A stretch of 64,000 nucleotides of DNA from an uncultured Rothia sp. (lineage in GTDB: Bacteria; Actinomycetota; Actinomycetes; Actinomycetales; Micrococcaceae). Position 1 is the first letter of the stretch, and every line of letters starts with the position of its first letter. This document shows positions 17,214-26,335 of the stretch, piece by piece. The DNA lies in NCBI GenBank assembly GCA_946222285.1, contig CAMIIP010000006.1, positions 1-64,000 on the forward strand, written 5' to 3'. The position numbers were made by a program, and so were the translations under genes. The notes beneath the pieces are model-generated. The model worked only from the letters and a program-made list of their open reading frames with translations. It was not told where the DNA came from and made no database searches.

Positions 17214-19715
17214 TTAATATTCAACTTTATCCGCTCGTTTAAGTGCCTTAACCGCTTCAGGGTGCTTCTTGCGAAGCCAGTGATTGTGTACCTGTAGGTT
17301 GATCTCAATCAGCATGATTCCCAACAATCCAAGACCCAGCGCCCAGCCGTAGAGGTGAGCGGCGGGAGGTACGAACTGGTGGTAGGTAGCGAGGAAAGGA
17401 ACATAGATGGCGAGCACCAGCCCCGCATACATGGCGAGCACCAGCGCCAGTCGGTATGCCTTCAGCGGGCGGATCACGGTGGTGATGTTATAAACGCCCA
17501 TCAGCACCAGCGTGATAAAGGTGGCCGTTTGTACCTGCTGTATTGAAGCGTCGTCGCCCATTGACCTGCCCACAAAGTTCACCCCGACCAGCATTGATGT
17601 AATAATGACGGCGGTGGGGATGGCGTAGTGGAGGGAACGGGAGAGGAAGCCAGAAACGTACTTGCGGGTGTTGGGGAAGAGCGTGATGAAGAAGGCCGGG
17701 CCTCCCACTATCAGCAGATCTGCCGTGGAGTATTGGCGGGGCAGAAAAGGGAATTCCCAGCAGAGAATACCGAGTACCATGCCGAGTAAAATTGCAAAAC
17801 CTGTTTTGGAGAGGAAAAGGTTGGTGACGCGTTCGATATTGGCAATAATTTTGCGACCTTCACCGAGCACGCTGGGTAGACGATCGAAGCGACCGTCGAG
17901 GAGTACCAGGCGGGAAACTGCCTTGGTGGCAGGGGCAGCGTTACCCATGGCAATGCCGAGATCGGCGTGCTTGAGGGCAAGCGCATCGTTGATGCCGTCC
18001 CCGGTCATGGCAACGGTTTTGCCGTTCTTTTGAAGTGCCAGCACCATGTTCTTTTTTTGACCGGGGCTAACGCGACCGAAAACAGAGTGTTCCATGACAG
18101 CTTGTTCGAGTTCGGGGCCGTCTTCGGGAAGCTCAGAAGTGTCGATAGCCCCGGCTGAGGTATCCATACCTGCTTGCTCGGCGGCGGCGGCAACAGTGTG
18201 GGGGTTATCGCCGGAAAGCACTTTCAGTTCGATGCCCTGCGACCGGAAGTAGTCGAGAGTTTCGGGGGCTTCTGGGCGCACTTGTTCACGGAAAGTTACA
18301 AAGCAGATGGGCTGCGCATCTGTTGGGACAACGGCGCTGGGCTTCTCGCTGTCCTCTCGCACTAAATGCGCGGCACGAGAGAGCACCATGGTGCGCAAGC
18401 CACCGGCGGCAAGCTCGCAGGCGTTCTTTCGTTCTGCCGAATTAGCGGGCAAGAGCGTCTCTGGGGCGCCTAAAATCCAGGCTCCTGAATCGGCAAACTC
18501 CACAGCAGAGAAGCGCTTGGCGGAGTTGAAAGCAATCTGGGCGGTAGGTGCAGATGTGGGTGGGGCATCGAAGCCTTCGGCGAGCGCGGCGGCGGTCGGG
18601 TTAGCGTTCTCATCGGCGCCGAACCAGGCAAGAGCTGCCTGTGCTTGTGCGGGTAGGGCTTCGTCGTCTAGCTCTTCATCGTAAGCGGTGAGGGGTAGGG
18701 TTTTGTTGAATCGGACGCCGCCTTCGGTGAGGGTACCGGTTTTGTCGAAGCAGACCACATCAACGCGGGCGAGCACTTCAACAGCGGGTTGTTCTTGGAT
18801 GAGTACGTCGTCTTGGGCGAGTTTAACGGCGGCGGTAGCGAAGGAAATGGTGGTCATCAGTGCTAGACCCTGAGGAATCATCGAGGCGATGGATGAGACC
18901 GCAACGATGAGCGCATCTTCCCATGTGCCTGATTCGATGGCGTGGGACCAGCCGCCGGCGGCAACCATCTGGCCGTTGAGCACAATGGCGATAATGGGAA
19001 TGATTGCCCAGCTAATCCACTTGACTACTCGTTCCAATCCCGCGCGGAGCTCGGAGTTAATGGCGGTAAATTTTTTGGCCTCACGGGCAAGCCTGGCCGC
19101 GTGGGATTTCTCGCCGACCGCATAGATTCGCACGCGCCCGGTTCCGCCCACTACCGCCGAGGCAGAGAGCACTTTATCGCCGGGGTGCTTGGGCACGGCG
19201 TCGTTCTCGCCGGTGAGCATGGACTCGTCAAGGTCTAGCCCGTCGGAGGCGAGCACCTCGGCATCGGCAGGAACCTGATCGCCGCGGCTGAGTACCACGA
19301 CGTCGTCTTGGACCAGATTTTCCATACCGACTTTTTTACGCTTTCCATCGCGCAGAACGACGACGGGATCGCGGCGCAACAGAGCAATCTGGTCCAACTT
19401 GCGTTTAGCGGAGAACTCCTGCACAAAACCAACGATAACGTTGGCGATAGCCGCCAAGAGAAAGAGCGTATCGAGCCAGCGCCCCAGCAGGATTACTGCC
19501 AGGCCACACAGTCCTAGCACTAGGTTGAAGAGAGTGAAGAGATGGGTTTTGATAATGGTGAGGGTGCTCCGCGAGGAGGAATTATCCTGTTTATTAACCA
19601 GCCCGGCGTCGCGGCGTTCTTGAACCTCGGCGGTGGTGAGCCCATCGGCAGATAGGTCGGAAGAAGGTGCCTGTGAGAAATGTGCCTGTGTGGGAGAACT
19701 GCTAGGGCTTTTCAC
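17214..19715 (-). CDS. cation-translocating P-type ATPase, CtpE-like
   Basis: An 833-residue membrane pump. The actuator loop has MLTGEND, the phosphorylation site is CFDKTGTLTEGG, and the hinge is AMTGDGINDALALKHADLGIAMG. About ten hydrophobic helices surround these. No heavy-metal CPx motif or N-terminal metal domain is present. The closest resemblance is to mycobacterial CtpE, a calcium transporter. The M4 motif reads PQGL where CtpE and calcium pumps have PEGL. The transported ion is therefore not certain. The gene stands alone, about 260 bp from the next minus-strand gene. Confidence 0.88.
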   Translation of the reverse strand: MKSPSSSPTQAHFSQAPSSDLSADGLTTAEVQERRDAGLVNKQDNSSSRSTLTIIKTHLFTLFNLVLGLCGLAVILLGRWLDTLFLLAAIANVIVGFVQEFSAKRKLDQIALLRRDPVVVLRDGKRKKVGMENLVQDDVVVLSRGDQVPADAEVLASDGLDLDESMLTGENDAVPKHPGDKVLSASAVVGGTGRVRIYAVGEKSHAARLAREAKKFTAINSELRAGLERVVKWISWAIIPIIAIVLNGQMVAAGGWSHAIESGTWEDALIVAVSSIASMIPQGLALMTTISFATAAVKLAQDDVLIQEQPAVEVLARVDVVCFDKTGTLTEGGVRFNKTLPLTAYDEELDDEALPAQAQAALAWFGADENANPTAAALAEGFDAPPTSAPTAQIAFNSAKRFSAVEFADSGAWILGAPETLLPANSAERKNACELAAGGLRTMVLSRAAHLVREDSEKPSAVVPTDAQPICFVTFREQVRPEAPETLDYFRSQGIELKVLSGDNPHTVAAAAEQAGMDTSAGAIDTSELPEDGPELEQAVMEHSVFGRVSPGQKKNMVLALQKNGKTVAMTGDGINDALALKHADLGIAMGNAAPATKAVSRLVLLDGRFDRLPSVLGEGRKIIANIERVTNLFLSKTGFAILLGMVLGILCWEFPFLPRQYSTADLLIVGGPAFFITLFPNTRKYVSGFLSRSLHYAIPTAVIITSMLVGVNFVGRSMGDDASIQQVQTATFITLVLMGVYNITTVIRPLKAYRLALVLAMYAGLVLAIYVPFLATYHQFVPPAAHLYGWALGLGLLGIMLIEINLQVHNHWLRKKHPEAVKALKRADKVEY

Positions 19716-19877
19716 GAGGGCGACTCCGAGAACTAGTGTATGGGGATTGAACTGGTCACAAATGCGTATGGTGGGCAGAAATAGTCTCCCTGTCCCCAGC
19801 TTAGTGGGGATGCCGCCGAAAACCTCTTAGCAGGGGAGGAAAAGCGGAAAGATTTCTCAGGATTGTGTGGGGCATAT

Positions 19878-19938
19878 TGGCGTGCGTTACTGCCCTTTGG
19901 CGGGCAATAATGCCCAGGAGAGGGCAGTAATCACGCCA
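19878..19938. terminator. nested hairpin between minus-strand genes
   Basis: TGGCGTG..TTACTGCCCT (19878-19896) pairs with AGGGCAGTAATCACGCCA (19921-19938) with one bulge, and GGGC/GCCC pair again inside. It lies 40 bp past the stop of the ABC permease gene and probably ends that operon. Confidence 0.6.
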
Positions 19939-19978
19939 TGAGAGGCAGAATTTTGTGAGCTTCCTGCCGTTGTAGCTT

Positions 19979-21364
19979 TTACCGTGCTCGATAATGCTGG
20001 AAGAGCGTGACAGCTAGAAGGAGTAGGGACATAGAAATACCAACAAGCGGACCGGTTAACACAGCTAGCAAATGGAGCCCTACCATCAAGAAAAAGGTGA
20101 GTGCTACAGCAAAGAGTTCTATAGGGATAGCCACCCCTTCATGGGTAGTAATCACTAGATCATAGTGAATTTGCTGAGGTGGACTCCCATCGCCGAGAGA
20201 AACCGTAAAGCCCATAATGAATGCAATTAATACGATATACATCGGCAGTCCGAAGATAAGAGCACCAACACCTGCACAAAGCGCACACGCTATAGAAGGC
20301 CCTACCGCGAAACCTAGCAACTGTACTAGGTAAGAGCCGCCCATCCATGAGCGCAGACTCCGCTGCGCCGTCCACTCCCTGCATAGCCAGCGAAGCAGAG
20401 TTGCGATAACCCAGCAAGCAATCATCAGCACTATAACTGCACCGGTTTTCCCCAGAGCAATCCCTAGAAAAATCGCAAAGGGAAGAGAAAAAGTAAAGAC
20501 CGCTAGGAAGACCTGCCAACTATCGAATGCGCTGGCAAGAGAGATCCAGATAGGGCTGGCGTGTGTAAAGCGCCTCCGAAAAAACCTGTGAGAAGAACCA
20601 GGGTAGGTAAAACCTTGCGGTGAACCGATGTTGGCGAGCGCGGCGAGAAGTTCAGACCGCCGTCCGTCAGCCTGCACTGTTGCGGGAAGGTTTAGAGGTT
20701 TTCGTGTGGAGATCAGGGCGAGGACGCCGCTCAACCCGGCACCTACCGCAAGGAGAGCTAGAGCGATCGAGCTGAGCAGAAGAACAATATTGTTAGAGTT
20801 CGTAGCGTCTGCATGCACAGAAGTGGTAGCGAAAAATATGATAAATGTTCCGGCAAGACAGCTGACTGTAGACCAGAGATGGAAGAGCTTAGCTTTATTC
20901 AGTACCTGAGCGCCGAGCGCACCGAAAACCAGAACGATTCCGTACAAAATTGCACCGGTTGCTGTTCCTGCCAGCCATAAGGTGGATAGCGGGGCGAAAA
21001 TAGTTGCTAGCAGAACTGCGCAAAGCGACCACAGAACGAGAGCGCCCCATATCGACATAGCTTTCCAGGGATTTTTTGGAAGATGCCCACGACCAGGAAA
21101 ACGCCAAAATATCTCACCAGCTGAGTGCCCAATGGGGCCGATTAGATAAATAATAGCGCTGAATAGAGAGCAACAAATAAGCAGAGCACCAGCAAAGAAA
21201 AGCGGTGCGTTGGAATGATCGAGTGTGAAGTTTTGAAAAGTTCCTCGTACGTTACGGAAAGCGAAGCTGAGAGAGGCAGCGATCGCCAGAAAGCTAAGAA
21301 ACGCTAGGACATAGGTGTAAAAATCAACAAACCTATCGTTGAGAGATCTTGTTCCTCTTCGCAT
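19979..21364 (-). CDS. multi-pass membrane protein, ABC exporter permease
   Basis: A 461-residue protein with about twelve hydrophobic segments and a cytoplasmic loop around residues 215-270 (RKPLNLPATVQADGRR). It has no ATP-binding motif. Its start codon shares one base with the stop of the ABC ATPase gene (TAATG), so the two are translationally coupled and most likely form one transporter. The arrangement resembles two-component actinobacterial exporters with a very large permease; the substrate is unknown. No signal peptide is needed because the first helix begins near residue 17. Confidence 0.75.
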   Translation of the reverse strand: MRRGTRSLNDRFVDFYTYVLAFLSFLAIAASLSFAFRNVRGTFQNFTLDHSNAPLFFAGALLICCSLFSAIIYLIGPIGHSAGEIFWRFPGRGHLPKNPWKAMSIWGALVLWSLCAVLLATIFAPLSTLWLAGTATGAILYGIVLVFGALGAQVLNKAKLFHLWSTVSCLAGTFIIFFATTSVHADATNSNNIVLLLSSIALALLAVGAGLSGVLALISTRKPLNLPATVQADGRRSELLAALANIGSPQGFTYPGSSHRFFRRRFTHASPIWISLASAFDSWQVFLAVFTFSLPFAIFLGIALGKTGAVIVLMIACWVIATLLRWLCREWTAQRSLRSWMGGSYLVQLLGFAVGPSIACALCAGVGALIFGLPMYIVLIAFIMGFTVSLGDGSPPQQIHYDLVITTHEGVAIPIELFAVALTFFLMVGLHLLAVLTGPLVGISMSLLLLAVTLFQHYRAR

Positions 21365-22077
21365 TATTGCCGCGCCTGATGTGCGTGTTCAGTAAGAGTC
21401 TCAGCGGAAGAACGAGCATCGAGCGGAAAATGTAAGTTGTTCGTATTGTTCAGAGAGTTAAGAGTCACATCGTGAGTTGCGATGCAGACCATTGCGCCGG
21501 CATTCACTCGCTGCTGGGCCCACTGGGCAACCCACTGAACACCGTCGGTATCGAGCCGTTTTTCGGGCTCATCCAGGAAAAAATAAGTGGCATCTCGGAT
21601 GAGTAGAGAAGCTAAACGAGCTCGCTGTTCTTGGCCCGAACTCAGCGAGTAAGGTTCTCGATCCCAAGCTTGAGGAACACCCAGCTGGTCGAGAGCGTCT
21701 TGGGGCGATAAGAGTTCAGTAGCAGTCTGCTGAGGTATATGCGCACTATTGCGATGAAGCAGCTCAAGATGCTGCCCAACGGTGAGACCGGGGAGCCAGC
21801 CAATAGAGTCATTAATCCCGAAGACCTGCTGGGCGTATTGAGTGTTTCCCGGCAGGACTTCCTGATCTTCTAGAAAGAGTTTCCCCTCGGTGAAAAGTTC
21901 CTGACCAAGAATACAACTGAGCAAGGTGGACTTTCCCGATCCGTTGGGGCCGGTAAGTGTGGTGTAGGTTCCTGGCTGAAAAGCTACGGAGATATTTTCG
22001 AATACGGTATTTTCGCTGTAGCGTTTTGTTCCGCCCTGAACGGTGATGGACGTAGGGGGTTCGGATATAAGACTCAT
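21364..22077 (-). CDS. ABC transporter ATP-binding protein
   Basis: A 237-residue ATPase with Walker A GPNGSGKSTLL (near residue 43), a signature reading LSSGQEQRARLA (Q-E where many have G-Q), Walker B TYFFLDEPEKRLD and switch His in IATHDVT. It would energise the membrane protein encoded next. A good AGGAGG lies before the ATG. A 17-bp inverted repeat sits about 75-140 bp upstream and may be its operator. Confidence 0.88.
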   Translation of the reverse strand: MSLISEPPTSITVQGGTKRYSENTVFENISVAFQPGTYTTLTGPNGSGKSTLLSCILGQELFTEGKLFLEDQEVLPGNTQYAQQVFGINDSIGWLPGLTVGQHLELLHRNSAHIPQQTATELLSPQDALDQLGVPQAWDREPYSLSSGQEQRARLASLLIRDATYFFLDEPEKRLDTDGVQWVAQWAQQRVNAGAMVCIATHDVTLNSLNNTNNLHFPLDARSSAETLTEHAHQARQ

Positions 22078-22152
22078 TGGGCTCCTCCTACTCTGAGTCT
22101 ATGTGGCAGAACACCGCCCAGCATCGTCCCGAAGGAGGAAATAGCCTTTTTG

Positions 22153-22215
22153 CAACCTTTGGTCAATTTCGGTCGCTTGTTTGTTAGATAAGGGGCCAAA
22201 ATTAACCAAAGGTTG
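22153..22215. repeat. 17-bp inverted repeat with 29-bp spacer
   Basis: CAACCTTTGGTCAATTT (22153-22169) faces AAATTAACCAAAGGTTG (22199-22215) with one mismatch, and TTGC/GGCAA extend the pairing outside. It lies between the HipA relic and the ABC operon. It could be an operator, a terminator of the former hipBA operon, or a miniature element. Confidence 0.5.
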
Positions 22216-22281
22216 GCAAGGTTTATTCTTTACTCTAATTTGCCGCCGTTATGCTCGACTGTCGAAGTATCCTAATAAATC

Positions 22282-22308
22282 TCAGATGGCCGTTTCGATT
22301 GAGTTCAT
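22282..22308 (-). pseudogene. possible relic of a hipA start codon
   Basis: The TGA of the HipB gene overlaps an ATG (ATGA), exactly where hipA normally begins. The frame reads MNSIETAI and then meets TGA; a further stop follows a few codons on. No HipA kinase sequence follows, so the partner gene appears deleted. The identification rests on position only. Confidence 0.35.
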
Positions 22309-22505
22309 AGCTTCTCCAAACGAACTTCAAAGCCCAGCACTTCTGCGAGCATAAGAAACTTTTCTAGCGATATGGAAAGCTTGCCCTTTTCGAAGTCTCT
22401 GATGGTTCGCTCTGAAATGCCACTGAGGGCTGCTAGCTCTTCCTGTGGCATGTTGAACTCTTTGCGTTGCGCTTTAAGTTGCTCGGCGAATGACGCCATA
22501 TGCAC
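22305..22505 (-). CDS. HipB-like XRE-family transcriptional regulator (orphan antitoxin)
   Basis: A 66-residue helix-turn-helix protein: FAEQLKAQRKEFNMPQEELAALSGISERTIRDFEKG, then a short C-terminal strand VRLEKL. This matches HipB-like regulators that neutralise and autoregulate with the HipA kinase. No hipA follows. An inverted repeat at 22513-22536, just upstream of the start, is the likely self-operator. It may persist as a stand-alone regulator or as a leftover antitoxin. Confidence 0.85.
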   Translation of the reverse strand: MHMASFAEQLKAQRKEFNMPQEELAALSGISERTIRDFEKGKLSISLEKFLMLAEVLGFEVRLEKL

Positions 22506-22512
22506 CCTCCCA

Positions 22513-22536
22513 AAAACGGCAATATATTACCGTTTT
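22513..22536. promoter_or_regulatory. likely HipB operator
   Basis: AAAACGG (22513-22519) and CCGTTTT (22530-22536) are inverted around an AT-rich 10-bp centre, 8 bp upstream of the HipB start. A related half-site (GCCGGTTT, near 22590) lies further upstream. Position and symmetry fit an autoregulatory site. Confidence 0.55.
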
Positions 22537-22640
22537 GCGTGTTTTTTACAATCTAAAGCATCAAAAATAAGAAAACCAGAAGTATTTTGCCGGTTTATCT
22601 GATGAAGGGTGAACATGAGTTGCGCGCTTGAACCTCAGAC

Positions 22641-23327
22641 TTACAGTTCTTCTTCCAAAACTTCGACTACGGTCTTTGCTTTACGGCGCTCCACCATAAA
22701 TTCAATAACGATGGGCAGAAGCGAAACCACCACAATGATGATGGCGATAATGTCGATATGATCGCGGATAAGCGCAATACCACCCAATAAAACACCGGCT
22801 ACAGTTAGCAAAATAACCCAGAGAACCGATCCGATAACATTCCATTTGAGAAAGTCGCGGTAGCGGTAGTTGGCAACACCTGCCGCCAGCGGTACAAAGG
22901 TTCGGACGACGGGCACGAAGCGCGCGAGTACCAGTGCCTTACCGCCGTACTTAGCAAAGAAACTCTCTGAAGCTGCCAGATTTTTGGTGTTGAGAATGCG
23001 GGCACCGGGCTTGAACATGCGTCGTCCAAATTTATGGCCAATATAGTAGCCAACCTGCCCGCCAGTAATTGCTGCTACCAGGAGCACGCCCAGAGTGACC
23101 CAAATATTCAGCCCGAGCTGGGTATGCAAAAGCCCCAATGTGAAGAGTAGCGAATCGCCGGGTAGAAAGGGGAAGAGCACACCGGATTCTACAAAAACAA
23201 TGAGCGCGACAACTGCCAGTGCCCAGGGACCGGAGTTCTCGAGGATTTGTTCAATATCGATACCCAGTAGGGCAAGGGGAGCATGGGTGAGGTGTGCGGA
23301 TGACGCCGCCGCAAGAAAATCAGACAC
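22641..23327 (-). CDS. DedA family membrane protein
   Basis: A 228-residue integral membrane protein of the DedA/SNARE-associated family, recently linked to lipid (undecaprenyl-phosphate or phospholipid) translocation. Conserved motifs are FLPGDSLLF (about 60-68), GHKFGRRMF and ARFVPVVRTFVPLAAGV, the last with the two arginines needed for function in E. coli homologues. Four to five helices are apparent, with a basic C-terminal tail. It appears to be a single-gene unit. Confidence 0.88.
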   Translation of the reverse strand: MSDFLAAASSAHLTHAPLALLGIDIEQILENSGPWALAVVALIVFVESGVLFPFLPGDSLLFTLGLLHTQLGLNIWVTLGVLLVAAITGGQVGYYIGHKFGRRMFKPGARILNTKNLAASESFFAKYGGKALVLARFVPVVRTFVPLAAGVANYRYRDFLKWNVIGSVLWVILLTVAGVLLGGIALIRDHIDIIAIIIVVVSLLPIVIEFMVERRKAKTVVEVLEEEL

Positions 23328-23543
23328 GGGCTACTCTTTCAAATAAGGGTTATCTGAGCTGAAATTCTACTCTGTTCCCTATGAATAGAGACCGGTAGAA
23401 GCTGTGGCTCTTCTGTGGTTTTTACTATAAGGGAGTAAAGAGGCTTATTTATAATAGGATCCCGATAGGAGAATGTAGCGGGTGGCAAACTGGCTGTGGA
23501 TAACTCGATGGTCTCACACGTTCATGCCCTCTAGACTGGGAGC

Positions 23544-25709
23544 ATGACTGAGATTTCCCGCCCCGATCTTTACACGCAGGCATTAGGTTTGCTGCGCCAG
23601 CTCACCGCTAACCTCAGTGCGGAGTTTCATGAGGGGCAGTTCGAGGCGATTGAATCTTTGGTTGCTGAGCGTTCTCGTGCCCTAGTAATTCAGCGAACCG
23701 GTTGGGGTAAATCGGCGGTCTATTTTATTTCTGCTTTGCTCATGCGCCGGCAAGGTTTTGGTCCCACTCTGATTGTTTCCCCGCTCTTGGCACTCATGCG
23801 CGATCAGGTTCAAGCTGCCGCCCGCGCTGGTGTGCGTGCGGCGATGGTGAACTCTTCAAACGTGACCGAGTGGGATGCGATTAGTGCAGCCCTAGATGCT
23901 AGCGAAATTGACGTACTTTTGATTGGTCCCGAGCGTCTAAATAATCCGCAGTTTCGCCAGTATTGGCTCCCTAAAATTCAGGCGAATATGGGTCTTTTGG
24001 TGGTCGATGAAGCTCACTGTATCTCTGACTGGGGGCACGATTTCCGCCCTGATTATCGCAGAATCCGCAATCTCATTGCCGAGTTGCCCGCAGGCGTGCC
24101 GGTGCTGGCTACCACTGCCACAGCCAATGAGCGTGTGGTGCAAGATGTTGCCGAGCAACTGGGGGTACAGGGAAGTAGTACTGGAAATGACGTTTTTATT
24201 TTGCGAGGTCCGCTTTCGCGTGAATCTTTACGTTTGGGTGTTCTCAAACTAAGGGGCGCACAGGCGCGTTTGGCCTGGCTCATGGAGCACCTAGGCTCGT
24301 TGAGCGGTTCAGGAATTATCTATACGCTGACGATTTCGGCGGCAGAAGATACTGCCGCCGCTCTGCGCGAGGCAGGCTATGACGTCCTTGCGTACACCGG
24401 TAAGACCGACCCCGATGAGCGCCTCGAAGCTGAATCCACGCTCAAAGATAATAGGGTAAAAGCTCTGGTCGCCACCAGCGCCCTGGGTATGGGCTTCGAC
24501 AAACCCGACTTGGGTTTTGTGGTTCACCTGGGTGCGCCGTCCTCCGCCGTTGCCTACTATCAGCAGGTGGGACGCGCCGGTCGCGGAGCTATCAACGCAG
24601 ACGTTCTGCTTCTGCCCGGAAGCGAAGACGCCGATATCTGGGAGTACTTTGCCACCGCCTCTATGCCCACCGAGGAGAATACGTCGCAACTTTTGAAGGC
24701 CCTGTCTGAGGCAACGGCGGCAGGGCAGGTGCTCTCTGTTCCTGCCCTAGAAAGCCGGGTGGATGTGAGGCGAAGCTCCATTGACCTACTCTTGAAGGTG
24801 CTTGCTGTAGAGGGAGCGGTGGAGCGTGCCGAGCGCGGCTGGATTTCAACGGGACAGCCCTGGAGCTATGATCGTGAACGTTATGCCCGCGTTGCCACCA
24901 CTCGCACCAAAGAACAAAGAGCCATGCTGGATTATGAAAAAACCGATACCTGTCGCATGGTTTTTCTTGCCCGCGAACTTGATGATTTAACGGCAGTGCC
25001 CTGTGGTAAGTGCGATGTCTGTGCCGGGCCCTGGTATCCTACGGATTTTAGCGAGCAGGCAGCGTCGCTGGCTCAAAAAAATTTGAGCGAGGCAGGCGTG
25101 CCCGTTGAGCCGCGCGGTATGTGGCCTACTGGTCTAGACCGCCTGAATATTAGCGAGCACGGTAAACCGGTCAAAGGTAAGATTCCCCCGGAGTTTCGCG
25201 CTGAAGAAGGGCGGGCGTTGGCTCGCCTCTCCGATTTGGGCTGGGGCAATCGTCTGCGTGAAATTTTTGCCACCGATGAGGCAGGTAATCCGCTAGATGG
25301 TCCTGTTCCAGCAGATTTAGGACGCGCGGCGGTTGAGGTTTTGAAGCAGTGGGACTGGCCGCAGCGCCCCCAATCGGTCATCGCTCTGCCTTCGCCCGTT
25401 CGGCCGCAACTGGTAGCTTCGCTTGCCCAGGGGCTGGCAAACGTGGGAAAGCTAGAGGACTTAGGGAGTCTACGCCAGGTCGCGCCAACTGAGCATTTTG
25501 GTGGTAACTCAGTTTTCCGCTGTGCCGGGGTTTTTCATGCTTTCGAGATTCCTGACCAGGTGGCAGAATTTTTAGCGCAGAACCCGGTGCCGGTACTTCT
25601 GGTAGCTGATTCGGTGGATTCGCGCTGGAGCTTCACCGTGGTTGCCCGCCAGCTCCGCCAGGCAGGAGCCAACGCGGTCTTTCCTTTCGCACTGGCGGCG
25701 AGCCACTAA
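23544..25709 (+). CDS. RecQ-family ATP-dependent DNA helicase
   Basis: A 721-residue superfamily 2 helicase. Motif I is QRTGWGKSAVYF (50-61), motif II VVDEAHCISDWGHDFRPDY, motif III ATTATAN and motif VI QQVGRAGR. A RecQ-type zinc region follows with Cys in DTCRMVF and PCGKCDVC. The region beyond residue 530 is less conserved and has no obvious HRDC domain. It should unwind recombination or repair intermediates. TAGACT at 23532-23537 ends 6 nt before the ATG, suggesting a leaderless transcript. tadA begins 8 bp after the stop and is likely cotranscribed. Confidence 0.9.
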   Translation: MTEISRPDLYTQALGLLRQLTANLSAEFHEGQFEAIESLVAERSRALVIQRTGWGKSAVYFISALLMRRQGFGPTLIVSPLLALMRDQVQAAARAGVRAAMVNSSNVTEWDAISAALDASEIDVLLIGPERLNNPQFRQYWLPKIQANMGLLVVDEAHCISDWGHDFRPDYRRIRNLIAELPAGVPVLATTATANERVVQDVAEQLGVQGSSTGNDVFILRGPLSRESLRLGVLKLRGAQARLAWLMEHLGSLSGSGIIYTLTISAAEDTAAALREAGYDVLAYTGKTDPDERLEAESTLKDNRVKALVATSALGMGFDKPDLGFVVHLGAPSSAVAYYQQVGRAGRGAINADVLLLPGSEDADIWEYFATASMPTEENTSQLLKALSEATAAGQVLSVPALESRVDVRRSSIDLLLKVLAVEGAVERAERGWISTGQPWSYDRERYARVATTRTKEQRAMLDYEKTDTCRMVFLARELDDLTAVPCGKCDVCAGPWYPTDFSEQAASLAQKNLSEAGVPVEPRGMWPTGLDRLNISEHGKPVKGKIPPEFRAEEGRALARLSDLGWGNRLREIFATDEAGNPLDGPVPADLGRAAVEVLKQWDWPQRPQSVIALPSPVRPQLVASLAQGLANVGKLEDLGSLRQVAPTEHFGGNSVFRCAGVFHAFEIPDQVAEFLAQNPVPVLLVADSVDSRWSFTVVARQLRQAGANAVFPFALAASH

Positions 25710-25717
25710 GGAGCAGT

Positions 25718-26218
25718 ATGGAAGTTTCAGAATCAGGAGCTTTTCGCCGCGCTAGCACGCCGGTTTCTGCTCGCGATGAGCATCTCATGCGCCATGCGCT
25801 TGAGCTAGCAGAAGAAGCCGCGCGTAACGACGATGTTCCCATCGGAGCTGTGGTTATCGACGCCCAAGGTGAGATTATTGGGCGAGGCTTCAATCGCCGG
25901 GAAGCCGATAAAGACCCCACCGCACACGCAGAAGTGCTTGCTATTCGCCAAGCTGCCGCTCGGCGAGGGAGTTGGCGATTAGAAGATTGCACTCTCATAG
26001 TCACCCTGGAGCCCTGTCTCATGTGTGCGGGGTCGATTCTGCTGGCTCGCCTACCGCGCATCGTCTTCGGCGCCTGGGAAGAAAAAATGGGAGCTAGCGG
26101 GAGCCAGTACGATGTGCTGCGTGATCGCCGTTACTCACACGGTGTGGAGGTAGTTTCGGGGGTTCTGGAGAGCGACTGTGCGAGTATCTTGAAGAAGTTT
26201 TTCCAAGCGCAGCGGTGA
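25718..26218 (+). CDS. tadA: tRNA adenosine(34) deaminase
   Basis: A 166-residue zinc-dependent deaminase that converts adenosine to inosine at the wobble position of tRNA-Arg(ACG). The catalytic H70-A-E72 and zinc cysteines C100 and C103 (PCLMC) are intact, and the family core begins near residue 24 (MRHALELAEEAARN). The first 20 residues are an extension; ATG 25718 has AAGGAGCAG upstream. It probably forms an operon with the helicase. Confidence 0.92.
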   Translation: MEVSESGAFRRASTPVSARDEHLMRHALELAEEAARNDDVPIGAVVIDAQGEIIGRGFNRREADKDPTAHAEVLAIRQAAARRGSWRLEDCTLIVTLEPCLMCAGSILLARLPRIVFGAWEEKMGASGSQYDVLRDRRYSHGVEVVSGVLESDCASILKKFFQAQR

Positions 26219-26264
26219 TCTGCCTCATGAGGGTCGGTCTTATATGTCACAATCATTGCGCTTA

Positions 26265-26280
26265 AACTGACCGATCAGTT
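26265..26280. promoter_or_regulatory. likely TetR operator
   Basis: AACTGA-CCGA-TCAGTT is a 16-bp palindrome. It lies between a possible -35 and the -10-like TAGACT at 26285-26290, some 55 bp before the ABC-like gene of an operon that ends with a TetR gene. This is the expected autoregulatory site. Confidence 0.6.
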
Positions 26281-26335
26281 CAATTAGACTGGTGGATGTT
26301 CATACTACGGTCACCCCCGAGAGCGAGAATAATAC

